A stretch of DNA of 64,000 bases from positions 186,001 to 250,000 of the forward strand of contig NZ_JAERJA010000001.1 in NCBI RefSeq assembly GCF_016827675.1, given 5' to 3'. The notes beneath the pieces are model-generated. The model did not search any database and was not told the origin of the DNA. It worked only from the letters and a program-made list of their open reading frames with translations. Position numbers and translations under genes: made by a program. This stretch comes from Nocardioides limicola. Lineage in GTDB: Bacteria > Actinomycetota > Actinomycetes > Propionibacteriales > Nocardioidaceae. Each line of letters begins with the position of its first letter. Position 1 is the stretch's first letter. Below are positions 31,083 to 48,289 of this stretch, one piece after another.

Positions 31083-32131
31083 TGGTGCACTGGCTGGCCG
31101 AGATCGAGGATCGGGCACGCCAGGCGCTCTCTGCGCCCGTGTACCGCTATGTCGTCCAGGGCTCCGGCGCTGGGGTGAGTGCGGCGGAGGCGACGCAGTC
31201 GTGGGCGCGGACCCGCTTCGTGCCGCGCGTGCTGCGCGAGGTGGACAGCATCGAGTTGGCCACCGACCTGCTCGGCACCGAGTTCGCGACGCCGATCGGG
31301 GTCGCCCCGACCACGTTGCAGCGGGCTGTCCACTCCGAGGGGGAGCGCGGGATGGCGGCGGCCGCTGCCGCCGTCGGGGCACCCTTGGTCGTCTCCAGCA
31401 ACGCAGGCACCGAGTTCGCCGACATCGTCGACCCGGACACACCCTGGTGGGTGCAGGCCTACCTCTCGGCGGATCGGGGCCTGGCGCTGCCGATGCTCGA
31501 GCGCGCGGTCGATGCGGGGGCCCGCGCGGTGGTGCTGACCGTGGACACCCCGGTAGTGGCCAGCAAGGACCCTGGGGACGGGCCGGTCATCTGGGACGTG
31601 GTCGACCCGGGCCTGCTGCGGGTGAACTTCCAACCCGGGTACGACGATCAGGTGGGCGCGGAGAAGGCGACCGACCTGGGGCCGCACGACATCGTCTGGC
31701 TGGCCGACAAGACCGGACTGCCGGTGGTGGTCAAGGGAGTGCTGCACCCCGAGGACGCCCGCCGCTGCGTGCAGGCCGGTGCCAGTGCGGTCTGGGTCTC
31801 CAACCATGGCGGTCGACAGTTGGACCGGGCCGCCAGTGTGGCCGCCTGCCTGCCGGGCGTGGCCGCCGAGGTGGGTGACAGTGCCCAGGTGTACGCCGAC
31901 GGGGGAGTGCGCAGCGGCCTCGACGTGCTGTCAGCGCTGGCGGCGGGCGCTGATGCGGTCTTCTGCGGTCGGGTGCCGTTGCTGGCGTTGGCTGCCGGCG
32001 GTGGAGCTGGCGTGCAGGCGGCCCTGACGGCTCTCACGGACGAGCTCGTGGAGGCGCTCAGACTGGCCGGATGCCGCACCCCGGTGGACGCCCGCGGGCT
32101 GCTGTGGCGGGCCCAGAACCCCCTCGTATGA
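31082..32131 (+). CDS. FMN-dependent alpha-hydroxy-acid oxidase/dehydrogenase (lactate-oxidase-like)
   Basis: 349 residues in a TIM-barrel FMN family: early YRYVVQGSG, substrate and FMN motifs PIGVAPTT and TVDTPV, catalytic His in VSNHGGRQLD, then YADGGVRSG. These enzymes oxidise L-lactate or glycolate. The specific substrate cannot be set by eye. TGATG joins it to tyrS with a 1-nt overlap, an unusual partner. Confidence 0.85.
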   Translation: MVHWLAEIEDRARQALSAPVYRYVVQGSGAGVSAAEATQSWARTRFVPRVLREVDSIELATDLLGTEFATPIGVAPTTLQRAVHSEGERGMAAAAAAVGAPLVVSSNAGTEFADIVDPDTPWWVQAYLSADRGLALPMLERAVDAGARAVVLTVDTPVVASKDPGDGPVIWDVVDPGLLRVNFQPGYDDQVGAEKATDLGPHDIVWLADKTGLPVVVKGVLHPEDARRCVQAGASAVWVSNHGGRQLDRAASVAACLPGVAAEVGDSAQVYADGGVRSGLDVLSALAAGADAVFCGRVPLLALAAGGGAGVQAALTALTDELVEALRLAGCRTPVDARGLLWRAQNPLV

Positions 32132-32171
32132 GGGTCCACGAACCGTGTGGCGGGCGCCACATCGTTTCGAT

Positions 32172-32200
32172 TTGACCGGGGCTCGGCGCTCGTCTAATGT
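32172..32200 (+). promoter_or_regulatory. rRNA operon promoter 1
   Basis: TTGACC (32172-32177), 17-nt spacer, TAATGT (32195-32200), a strong housekeeping-sigma match about 430 nt before the 16S 5' end. The gene-free stretch 32132-32631 (500 bp) otherwise holds promoter 2 and the processing leader. Confidence 0.75.
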
Positions 32201-32400
32201 TTCACCTCGTTGCCCGGAAAGCCGGGGAGCAAGGCCGCGAGGCCGGGCTCCCGATCCGGTGCGACACCACCAACCACCTCACCAAGATCGACTGGTCGGA
32301 GTGCGCCTTGAGCGCCGAAGCCCGGAAGGTCGCTGGATGAGTGCGCGGTGAACCCGGCACGACCCGCGTGATCCGAATCGGATGCTCACTGCAAGCCGAT

Positions 32401-32430
32401 TTGCGAAAACACGATCGAACCGGATAAAGT
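32401..32430 (+). promoter_or_regulatory. rRNA operon promoter 2
   Basis: TTGCGA (32401-32406), 18-nt spacer and TAAAGT (32425-32430), about 200 nt before 16S. Weaker than promoter 1; a 16- or 17-nt register with ATAAAG is also possible. Confidence 0.5.
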
Positions 32431-32486
32431 TGGCAAAGCCCGAGGGGGCCAGGGAGAGATCCTTCAACCTCGAGTTGCGCGTGATG

Positions 32487-32509
32487 TTTGAGAACTCAAC
32501 AGTGTGTCA
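32487..32509 (+). promoter_or_regulatory. rRNA leader: 16S processing-stem arm / boxA-like element
   Basis: TTTGAGAACTCAACAGTGTG is the conserved actinobacterial rRNA-leader block. GAACTCAACAGTGTGTCA (32492-32509) can pair with TGGCACACTGTTGGGGTTC (34245-34263) after 16S, forming the RNase III processing stem. Confidence 0.7.
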
Positions 32510-32631
32510 TTGATAGTCGACGAATTGATTTACTCCGGATCCTGACTTTGGTTGGGGTTTGGTGATTCCTTTTGTTTGATTGATTCTGGATGATTTTTCG
32601 TTCAGGGTTTGTCGAGCATGGGTTTGAACTT

Positions 32632-37509
<4,878 letters not shown>

Positions 37510-37540
37510 ATACAACACCACTTATGGCACAACAGATAGA

Positions 37541-37571
37541 CCGCGTCCACTATACAGAATCTGAGACAACA
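37541..37571 (+). other. 23S processing-stem downstream arm
   Basis: Reverse complement of this segment (TGTTGTCTCAGATTCTGTAT and on) matches the spacer element at 34345-34375 with few mismatches, so the two arms can enclose 23S rRNA for RNase III cleavage. Confidence 0.7.
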
Positions 37572-37625
37572 CACCCCTGTGTTGGCACAGAGAAACAAAT
37601 CCATACAGGGAACGTGACTCACAAA

Positions 37626-37743
37626 GTTACGGCGGCCATAGCGGAAGGGAAACACCCGGTCCCATACCGAACCCGGAAGTTAAGCCTTCCAGCGCCGATG
37701 GTACTGCGACCGAGAGGTCGTGGGAGAGTAGGACGCCGCCGGA
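37626..37743 (+). rRNA. rrf: 5S ribosomal RNA
   Basis: GTTACGGCGGCC at the 5' end pairs with the terminal GCCGCC; the conserved AACACCCGGTCCCATACCGA and GAACCCGGAAGTTAAGCC are present. About 118 nt; ends are approximate. Confidence 0.95.
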
Positions 37744-37753
37744 CATTCTTTTG

Positions 37754-37795
37754 GAACTGCCCATCCGCAGAGCGGATGGGCAGTTCGCATTTTCG
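37754..37795 (+). terminator. rRNA operon terminator
   Basis: GAACTGCCCATCCGC (37754-37768) and GCGGATGGGCAGTTC (37772-37786) form a perfect 15-bp stem with a 3-nt loop, followed by GCATTTT. Confidence 0.9.
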
Positions 37796-37862
37796 GGCAT
37801 TCGCATGTGCGGGCACTGTGCCCCCTGACGGTACTGGTGGGAACCCGTGGGAGGGTGTGGCC

Positions 37863-38882
37863 ATGGAGACGTCGGGCCTGCACACCTGTGAGGAACCTCT
37901 GGCCGCACGGTACGACCTCACCATGCTCGATCTCGACGGCGTGGTCTACATCGGCTCCGCCGCCGTCCCGGGGGTGGCCGGGCAGTTGGCTCGCGCCGCG
38001 AGTTTGGGCACCCGGCTCGCCTACGTCACCAACAACGCCTCCCGTTCGGCGCAGACGGTCGCAGAACACCTGGCATCGCTGGGACTCCCGGCTGTCGCCA
38101 GCCAGGTGGTGACCTCACCACAGGCGGCGGCCCGACAGGTGCTGCAGCGGTTCCCCCCAGGAAGTCCGGTGGCGGTGCTGGGTGGCCCTGGTATCGCCGC
38201 CGCGCTGCTCGAAGCAGGGCTGCGTCCGGTCGCCGTCACGGCGGCAGAGGCGGTTGCGGTGGTCACCGGCTACGGCCCTGAGGTGGTCTGGTCCGACGTG
38301 GTCACAGCTGCCCAGCGGATCCGGCAAGGGTTGGCCTGGTTCGCGGCCAACGCCGACCTCACCTTCCCCACCCCACAGGGACTCGCCCCCGGTCATGGCG
38401 CCCTGGTGGCCCTGCTGGCCGACTTCACCGGCGTCGCCCCGGTAGTGGCGGGCAAGCCGGAGCCGGCATTGCTGGAGGAAGTGATCCATCGGCACGGAGG
38501 CCGTCGACCGTTGATGGTCGGCGACCGGCTGGACACCGACATCCTCGGTGCGCGCAGGGCGGGCGTGGATGCGCTTCTGGTGCTGACCGGGGTCACTGGG
38601 CTCGCCGAGTTGGTGGCGGCCGACCCTGCCGAACGGCCCACCTATATCTCCACGACCTTGGCCGGCCTGGGTGAGACCCACCCGGCACCGGTGCTCCAGG
38701 GCGGGGGTTGGAGTCTGGGTGGGTGGTTCACCGAGGTGCAGGAAGGCCGACTGACCGTCACGGGGCAGGGACCGGCGAGTGACTGGTGGCGCTGTGTGGC
38801 GACAGCGTCGTGGACCTGGCGTGATCGACACGGTCGTACGGTCGACACCGCAGGAGTGGAACCTCCCGGGACGGTAGCCTGA
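37863..38882 (+). CDS. HAD-superfamily IIA phosphatase (NagD-like)
   Basis: 339 residues. Nucleophile motif LTMLDLDGVVYIG, motif II YVTNNASRS, and motifs III/IV AGKPEPALL and MVGDRLDTDILGARRAGVD. Class IIA cap enzymes dephosphorylate small sugar or nucleotide phosphates. A C-terminal ~70-residue extension after YIST looks separate and is unassigned. ATG 37863 has GGGAGG about 9 nt upstream. It begins the conserved block continued by tlyA and nadK (as Rv1692 does). Confidence 0.88.
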   Translation: METSGLHTCEEPLAARYDLTMLDLDGVVYIGSAAVPGVAGQLARAASLGTRLAYVTNNASRSAQTVAEHLASLGLPAVASQVVTSPQAAARQVLQRFPPGSPVAVLGGPGIAAALLEAGLRPVAVTAAEAVAVVTGYGPEVVWSDVVTAAQRIRQGLAWFAANADLTFPTPQGLAPGHGALVALLADFTGVAPVVAGKPEPALLEEVIHRHGGRRPLMVGDRLDTDILGARRAGVDALLVLTGVTGLAELVAADPAERPTYISTTLAGLGETHPAPVLQGGGWSLGGWFTEVQEGRLTVTGQGPASDWWRCVATASWTWRDRHGRTVDTAGVEPPGTVA

Positions 38883-38886
38883 CCCC

Positions 38887-39075
38887 ATGACCAGCGACCC
38901 AGACCAGCCGACGCCCACGACCGGCGTGCCGGCCGTTGATGCCGTCCTCGCCGACGTGGAGGCGGCCGTCACCGGCCCCGTCGCCGAGCACGTGCAGGTC
39001 TTCGAACGCGCACACGAGGTGCTGCGACGCTCGCTGGACCCCGCCACGGCGGATCAGTCCGCCGCGACCGACTGA
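38887..39075 (+). CDS. small conserved actinobacterial protein (62 aa)
   Basis: Acidic, mostly one amphipathic helical segment (VDAVLADVEAAVTGPVAEHV). A small gene in this slot between the HAD phosphatase and tlyA is known in actinobacteria (Rv1693-like position). ATG 38887 has TAGCCT exactly 6 nt upstream, overlapping the stop of the phosphatase gene, so it may also start its own leaderless mRNA. Function unknown. Confidence 0.7.
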   Translation: MTSDPDQPTPTTGVPAVDAVLADVEAAVTGPVAEHVQVFERAHEVLRRSLDPATADQSAATD

Positions 39076-39079
39076 CATC

Positions 39080-39910
39080 GTGGCCGGTCCCCGCCGTCTC
39101 CGGCTGGACGCGGAACTCGTCCGCCGCGGCCTGGCGCGTTCCCGAGAGCATGCCAGTGAGCTGATCGAGGCCGGCCGGGTCACCGTGTCCGGTGCCACGG
39201 CCAAGAAGGCGGCCACGGGAGTCACCACCGACGTCGCGTTGGTGGTCCGTGATGATCCGGACCGGCCCGACTACGTGTCCCGTGGTGCACACAAGCTGGC
39301 CGGTGCGCTCCGTGACTTCGGCGACGTCGAGGTGGCCGGCAAGCGGTGCCTGGACGCCGGAGCTTCGACGGGTGGGTTCACCGACGTACTCCTGCGGGCT
39401 GGTGCTGCCGAGGTGATGGCGGTCGACGTCGGGTACGGCCAGTTGGCGTGGCGGCTGCAACAGGACCCGCGGGTGCAGGTGTTCGACCGGACCAACATCC
39501 GGGATCTCGACGCCGACACCATCGGCGGCCCCGTGGACCTCGTGGTCGGCGATCTCTCGTTCATCTCGTTGCGGCTGGTGCTGCCGGCGCTGATCGGGGT
39601 GACACGGCCCGACGGCGCGCTGGTGCTGATGGTGAAGCCCCAGTTCGAGGTCGGCAAGGAGCGGGTCGGCAAGGGAGGGGTCGTGCGCGACCCCGCTCTG
39701 CGCGCCGAGGCGGTGTCCGCGGTCGCCCGCGCCGCCGCCGCCGCGGGCTGGGGTGCCCGCTCCGTCGCCACCAGCGCGTTGCCTGGCCCCTCGGGCAATC
39801 TCGAGTACTTCCTGCTGCTGCGTGCCGGCCCGGCCGCGATCACTGAGGCCGAGGTCATCGACGTGGTGAACGCAGGAGTGTCGCTCCCGGGTGAGATGGT
39901 GGACCCATGA
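39080..39910 (+). CDS. tlyA: TlyA-type 16S/23S rRNA 2'-O-ribose methyltransferase
   Basis: 276 residues. An N-terminal S4 RNA-binding domain (LRLDAELVRRGLARSREHAS) is joined to an FtsJ-like SAM methyltransferase: CLDAGASTGGFTDVLL for SAM, LVVGDLSFISLR and MVKPQFEVGKE with catalytic Lys/Asp. TlyA methylates C1409 of 16S and C1920 of 23S and its loss gives capreomycin resistance in mycobacteria. GTG 39080 begins the conserved sequence; the ribosome-binding site is weak. nadK overlaps its stop. Confidence 0.92.
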   Translation: MAGPRRLRLDAELVRRGLARSREHASELIEAGRVTVSGATAKKAATGVTTDVALVVRDDPDRPDYVSRGAHKLAGALRDFGDVEVAGKRCLDAGASTGGFTDVLLRAGAAEVMAVDVGYGQLAWRLQQDPRVQVFDRTNIRDLDADTIGGPVDLVVGDLSFISLRLVLPALIGVTRPDGALVLMVKPQFEVGKERVGKGGVVRDPALRAEAVSAVARAAAAAGWGARSVATSALPGPSGNLEYFLLLRAGPAAITEAEVIDVVNAGVSLPGEMVDP

Positions 39911-40836
39911 CCCGCTGCGTGTTGCTGCTCACCCATGTGGGGCGGCCCGCCGCCCGTGAGGTGGCCCGCGCCTTCGGGAAGTCACTGGCCTCGCATGGCA
40001 TCACTGTCAGAGTGCTGAGTGAGGAGGCGGCATCGTTGGGTGTCACGCCCGACTCCTTCGACCCGCCAGCGCAGATCGTGGAGGCGTCGGCGACGTTGGG
40101 CGAGGGTTGTGAACTCGCCGTGGTGATCGGCGGCGACGGGTCCGTGCTGCGCGCGGCCGAGCTCACCCACGAGACGGGGACGCCGCTGCTCGGCGTCAAC
40201 CTCGGTCACCTCGGCTTCCTCACCGAGGCCGAGTACGAGGATGTCGAGGCGACCATCGAGGCGATCGTGGCTCGCCGGTACACCGCCGAGGACCGGCTCA
40301 CCCTCGATGTGCGGGTGCTGCAGGGGAAGGAACTGCTGGCCAGCACCTTCGCGTTGAACGAGGCGAGCGTGGAGAAGGCCGCCCGTGAACGGATGCTCGA
40401 ACTGGTCGTGGAGATCGACGGGCGCCCGCTGTCCCGTTGGGGGTGTGACGGCGTCGTCCTGGCCACGCCCACCGGCTCCACGGCGTACGGGTTCAGTGCC
40501 GGTGGCCCGGTTGTCTGGCCCGGTGTCGAGGCGCTGCTGCTGGTGCCGATCAGTGCGCACGCCCTCTTCGCCCGCCCGCTGGTGGTGGCACCGTCCTCGG
40601 TGCTGGCCGTGGAGGTGCTGGCCGGCACCGAAGGAGCGGGTGTGTTGTGGTGTGACGGTCGTCGGCCGTTCGACCTCCCGCCGGGTGCACGGATCGAGGT
40701 ACGTCGAGGCTCGCGTCCGGTACGGCTGGTCCGCCTGCATGCGGCACCGTTCACCGATCGGCTGGTGGCCAAGTTCGGTCTGTCCGTCGAAGGGTGGCGC
40801 GGCGCCGCCGATCGCAGACGAGGAGATCGGGAGTGA
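39907..40836 (+). CDS. nadK: NAD kinase
   Basis: 309 residues. GGDGSVLRAAE (NAD-kinase signature with catalytic Asp), NLGHLGFLTE, and DGVVLATPTGSTAYGFSAGG for NAD binding. It phosphorylates NAD to NADP. ATGA overlap with tlyA and GTGA overlap with recN. Confidence 0.96.
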   Translation: MTRCVLLLTHVGRPAAREVARAFGKSLASHGITVRVLSEEAASLGVTPDSFDPPAQIVEASATLGEGCELAVVIGGDGSVLRAAELTHETGTPLLGVNLGHLGFLTEAEYEDVEATIEAIVARRYTAEDRLTLDVRVLQGKELLASTFALNEASVEKAARERMLELVVEIDGRPLSRWGCDGVVLATPTGSTAYGFSAGGPVVWPGVEALLLVPISAHALFARPLVVAPSSVLAVEVLAGTEGAGVLWCDGRRPFDLPPGARIEVRRGSRPVRLVRLHAAPFTDRLVAKFGLSVEGWRGAADRRRGDRE

Positions 40837-42584
40837 TCGAGGAGATCCGGATCACCGGGTTGGGCGTCATCGACTCCTCGACCCTCGAGTTGGGACCGGG
40901 GCTGACCGTGATCACCGGCGAGACCGGCGCCGGCAAGACCATGGTGGTGACGGCCCTCGGGTTGTTGCTGGGGGGCCGGGCGGACAGTCAGATGGTGCGC
41001 AACGAGTCCGCCGGAGCCCGGGTGGAGGGAGTCGTGGCCACCGCCGGCCTGGACGACTTCGCCCGCGCCGTGGACGAGGCTGGCGGAACCATCGAGGACG
41101 ATCGGGTCCTGCTGGCTCGCAACATCAGCACCGCTGGACGGTCCCGGGCCTTCGTCGGCGGGGCCGCCGTCCCGGCCAGCATGCTGGCCGACATCGCCGA
41201 GCCCCTGGTGGCGGTGCACGGCCAGTCCGACCAGCATCGGCTGCTCCGGGCCCGCACCCAGCGGCACGCGCTGGACCGCTTCGCCGGAGAGGCCCTCGCC
41301 ACGGTGCTGGGCCGGTTCAGGGCAACCTATGACGCGCTCATGACCGCCGAACGCGAACTCGCCGACGTGGTGGCCACCGCCCGCGAGCGCGCCCGGGAGG
41401 CGGACCTGCTGCGCTTCGGTCTCGGGGAGATCGAAGCCGTCGACCCGCAACCGGGCGAGGACGTGGAACTGGCAGCCGAGGAGACCAGGCTCGGACACTC
41501 GGACACACTGCGCGCTGCTGCTGAACAGGCGAGGGAGGCTCTGTCGAGTGACAGCGACGCACCCGATGCCCTCGGCGCCGTCGCAGCGGCCAGGAGCCTC
41601 CTCGAAGGAGTCCGGGACCACGATGCGGAAGCCGCAGAACTGGCCGACCGCGTCAAGGAGGTCAACTACCTCCTGGCCGATGTGGCTGCCGACGTGGCGT
41701 CGTACGCCTCACGCATCGACAGCGACCCGGCCCGCCTCGCTGCCGTCTCCGCACGCCGGGCGGCCCTGCTCTCGCTGACCCGCAAGTACGGCGACACCGT
41801 CACGGCGGTCCTCGACTGGTCCCGTGAGTCAGCCGAACGACTCCTCGACCTCGACAACACCGACAGCCGGATCGCCGAACTCACCCACCAGTGCCGGACG
41901 CTGAGGGCCGAGGTCGCCGACCTCGGCGCCGAGCTCACCGCCCTCCGGTTGGCCGCCGCGGCCGCCTTGGCCGCCCAGGTCACCGATGAGCTCACCCTGC
42001 TCGCCATGCCACACGCCCGCTTCGAGGTGCGCGTCACCCAGCAGCCGGCCCCGGCGCCCGAGGACCCGATCGGCCCTGGGGCTCCGGTCCTGGTCGGCGA
42101 CCGTTGGCTGCGGTTCGCCGGACACGGGATGGACGACGTGGAGCTGCTGCTCGCCGCCAACGCGGGATCCGATCCGCTGCCGCTGCACAAGGGCGCCTCC
42201 GGTGGTGAACTCTCCCGGGTGATGCTGGGACTGGAGGTCGCCTTGGCGGGCACCGGGGAGGTGCCCACCTTCGTCTTCGATGAGGTGGATGCCGGCGTCG
42301 GGGGGCGGGCCGCGATCGAGATCGGCCGGCGATTGGCGGCGTTGGCCAGATCGGCCCAAGTGCTCGTGGTGACCCATCTCCCGCAGGTGGCAGCCTTCGC
42401 TGACCGACATGTGGTCGTGCACAAGTCCAGCGACGGCACCGTGACCACCTCGGGGCTGACCGTCCTCGATGACGCGGCCAGGGAACGGGAACTGTCTCGG
42501 ATGCTGGCCGGGCTGGACGACTCCGAGACCGCCCTGGCCCATGCGCGGGAACTGCTCGAGGCGGCGGCCAGCGCCCGCGGATAG
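40833..42584 (+). CDS. recN: DNA repair protein RecN
   Basis: 583 residues. SMC-like ATPase: Walker A VITGETGAGKTMVV, long coiled-coil middle, ABC signature KGASGGELSRVMLGLE, Walker B FVFDEVDAGVGG. RecN tethers DNA ends in double-strand break repair. GTG 40833 overlaps the nadK stop. A typical full-length member. Confidence 0.95.
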   Translation: MIEEIRITGLGVIDSSTLELGPGLTVITGETGAGKTMVVTALGLLLGGRADSQMVRNESAGARVEGVVATAGLDDFARAVDEAGGTIEDDRVLLARNISTAGRSRAFVGGAAVPASMLADIAEPLVAVHGQSDQHRLLRARTQRHALDRFAGEALATVLGRFRATYDALMTAERELADVVATARERAREADLLRFGLGEIEAVDPQPGEDVELAAEETRLGHSDTLRAAAEQAREALSSDSDAPDALGAVAAARSLLEGVRDHDAEAAELADRVKEVNYLLADVAADVASYASRIDSDPARLAAVSARRAALLSLTRKYGDTVTAVLDWSRESAERLLDLDNTDSRIAELTHQCRTLRAEVADLGAELTALRLAAAAALAAQVTDELTLLAMPHARFEVRVTQQPAPAPEDPIGPGAPVLVGDRWLRFAGHGMDDVELLLAANAGSDPLPLHKGASGGELSRVMLGLEVALAGTGEVPTFVFDEVDAGVGGRAAIEIGRRLAALARSAQVLVVTHLPQVAAFADRHVVVHKSSDGTVTTSGLTVLDDAARERELSRMLAGLDDSETALAHARELLEAAASARG

Positions 42585-42663
42585 GCAGAATGGGGGGCAT
42601 TCCTCCGACGCGCCGCAGCGCATCCCCGGTGACCACTCGCCGGAGTGAAATCATGGTCGCATC

Positions 42664-46215
<3,552 letters not shown>

Positions 46216-46224
46216 CCCACGTGC

Positions 46225-46230
46225 CATGAT
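46225..46230 (+). promoter_or_regulatory. -10-like element of ald (leaderless)
   Basis: CATGAT with exactly 6 nt to the GTG at 46237; CATGGT occupies the same place before steA and the cyclase gene. Confidence 0.4.
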
Positions 46231-46236
46231 GGGCAG

Positions 46237-47364
46237 GTGCTGGTCGGCTGCCCCAAGGAAATCAAGAACCACGAGTACCGTGTCGCGATCACCCCTGCCG
46301 GTGTCCACGAGTTGGTCCGCCATGGGCACGAGGTGCTGGTCGAGACGGGTGCCGGACTCGGCTCATCGATCCCCGACGAGGAGTACGTCGTCGCTGGCGC
46401 GACCATCGTCGCGACGGCCGACGAGGTGTGGCAGCGCGCGGAACTGCTGCTGAAGGTCAAGGAGCCCATCGCCGCCGAGTACCACCGGATGCGACCCGGT
46501 CAGGTGCTCTTCACCTACCTGCATCTGGCCGCAGACAAGGCGCTCACCGAGGAGCTGATGCGCGCCCAGGTGACCGCCATCGCCTACGAGACCGTCCAGA
46601 GCCCGGGCGGTGGCCTACCGCTGCTCGCCCCGATGAGCGAGGTGGCCGGCCGTTTGGCCCCCCAGGCGGGTGCCTACCACCTGATGCGAGCCGGCGGCGG
46701 TCGCGGCGTTCTGCTGAGCGGCGCCTCCGGGGTGTACGCGGGCAAGGTGGTCGTGATCGGCGCGGGCGTGGCAGGCATGAACGCCGCAGCCATCGCCTCG
46801 GGTATGCAGGGCGAGGTGCTGCTGCTGGACCGCGACATCGAGAAGCTGCGTGCCGCCGACAGGATCTACCAGGGGCACCTGCAGACCGTCGCCTCCAACA
46901 CGTACGAGATCGAGAAGGCGGTGCTCGATGCCGACCTGGTGATCGGTGCGGTGCTGGTCCCCGGCGCCAAGGCCCCGACTCTGATCAGCAACGAACTGGT
47001 CTCCCGGATGCGACCCGGATCGGTGCTCGTGGACATCTCGATCGACCAGGGTGGGTGCTTCGAGGACTCGCGGCCGACCACCCACGACGACCCCGTCTAC
47101 CAGGTCCACGACTCACTGTTCTACTGCGTCGCCAACATGCCCGGCGCGGTGCCACACACCTCGACGTACGCCCTCACCAACGTGACCCTTCCCTACGTGG
47201 TGGCGCTCGCCGACAAGGGCTGGGCTCAGGCGTGCCGCGATGATCACTCGTTGCTGTTGGGGTTGAACAGCCACGCCGGACAGCTCACCAACGCCGGAGT
47301 CGGCGACGCGCACGGATTCGACTCGATCTCGGTGGACAAGGCCCTCACGGGCGTTGCGTCGTGA
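46237..47364 (+). CDS. ald: alanine dehydrogenase
   Basis: 375 residues, the family length. Start [20 protein letters not shown], catalytic Lys in LLKVKEP and His in YLHLAAD, NAD fold [14 protein letters not shown]. It interconverts alanine and pyruvate with NAD. In Streptomyces ald sits in this same place near parA, unlike Mycobacterium. It overlaps xerD (GTGA). Confidence 0.96.
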   Translation: MLVGCPKEIKNHEYRVAITPAGVHELVRHGHEVLVETGAGLGSSIPDEEYVVAGATIVATADEVWQRAELLLKVKEPIAAEYHRMRPGQVLFTYLHLAADKALTEELMRAQVTAIAYETVQSPGGGLPLLAPMSEVAGRLAPQAGAYHLMRAGGGRGVLLSGASGVYAGKVVVIGAGVAGMNAAAIASGMQGEVLLLDRDIEKLRAADRIYQGHLQTVASNTYEIEKAVLDADLVIGAVLVPGAKAPTLISNELVSRMRPGSVLVDISIDQGGCFEDSRPTTHDDPVYQVHDSLFYCVANMPGAVPHTSTYALTNVTLPYVVALADKGWAQACRDDHSLLLGLNSHAGQLTNAGVGDAHGFDSISVDKALTGVAS

Positions 47365-48287
47365 CTGAACCCCCCCGGGCGATCCGCACCTATCTCGATC
47401 ATCTCCTCGTCGAGCGTGGGCTGGCCGACAACACCCTGGCGTCGTACCGGCGAGACCTGCGGCGCTACGTCGAGCACCTCGCACAGCAGGGCATCGACGA
47501 CCTCGACGCCGTCACCGAGGCCTGCGTCGCCGAGTTCCTGGTCCGACTCCGCGAAGGCGACGCCGACCATCCGCCGCTGGGGGCGGCCTCGGCAGCACGC
47601 ACCCTGGTGGCGGTGCGTGGATTCCACCGGTTCGCCCTCCGCGACGGGCTGGTCGGCCACGACCCGGCCGCCCAAGTGAAACCACCACCGCCAGCCAAGA
47701 GGCTGCCGAAGGCTCTGCCGCTGGCTGAGGTGGAGGCGATCCTGGAGGCGGCCGGCTCCCCGGGCACCCACCTTGCACTCCGAGACCGAGCGTTGCTGGA
47801 GCTGCTCTACGGCACCGGCGCCCGGATCTCCGAGGCGGTCGGACTCGACGTCGACGACCTCGATCTGGACACCGAGCACGCTGCGGTGCTGCTGCGTGGC
47901 AAGGGCGGCAAGGAGCGACTGGTGCCGGTCGGCAGCTTCGCCGTGGCTGCCGTGGACGCCTACCTGGTCCGGGCTCGACCCGAGTTGGCCTCCAGCACCA
48001 GTGGCGGCGCCCTCTTCCTCAACTCCCGCGGCGGGCGCCTGTCGCGACAGAGCGCCTGGGCGGTGCTGGTGAAGGCGGCCGACCGCGCCGGGGTCACCGC
48101 AGACGTGTCACCGCACACGCTGCGGCATTCGTTCGCCACCCACCTGCTCGACGGTGGCGCGGACGTTCGGGTGGTCCAAGAGCTCTTGGGACATGCGTCG
48201 GTGACCACCACCCAGGTGTACACACTTGTCACCGTGGACAACCTCCGTCAGGTCTTCGCGACCGCCCACCCACGGGCCCGGAGTTGA
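47361..48287 (+). CDS. xerD: tyrosine recombinase XerD
   Basis: 308 residues. N-terminal SAM-like domain ([19 protein letters not shown]) and catalytic R-K-H-R-H-Y: R in GTGARISE, K in [18 protein letters not shown] in [10 protein letters not shown] in TQVYTLV. With XerC it resolves chromosome dimers at dif. Part of the conserved segregation block. Confidence 0.95.
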   Translation: MTEPPRAIRTYLDHLLVERGLADNTLASYRRDLRRYVEHLAQQGIDDLDAVTEACVAEFLVRLREGDADHPPLGAASAARTLVAVRGFHRFALRDGLVGHDPAAQVKPPPPAKRLPKALPLAEVEAILEAAGSPGTHLALRDRALLELLYGTGARISEAVGLDVDDLDLDTEHAAVLLRGKGGKERLVPVGSFAVAAVDAYLVRARPELASSTSGGALFLNSRGGRLSRQSAWAVLVKAADRAGVTADVSPHTLRHSFATHLLDGGADVRVVQELLGHASVTTTQVYTLVTVDNLRQVFATAHPRARS

Positions 48288-48289
48288 CC

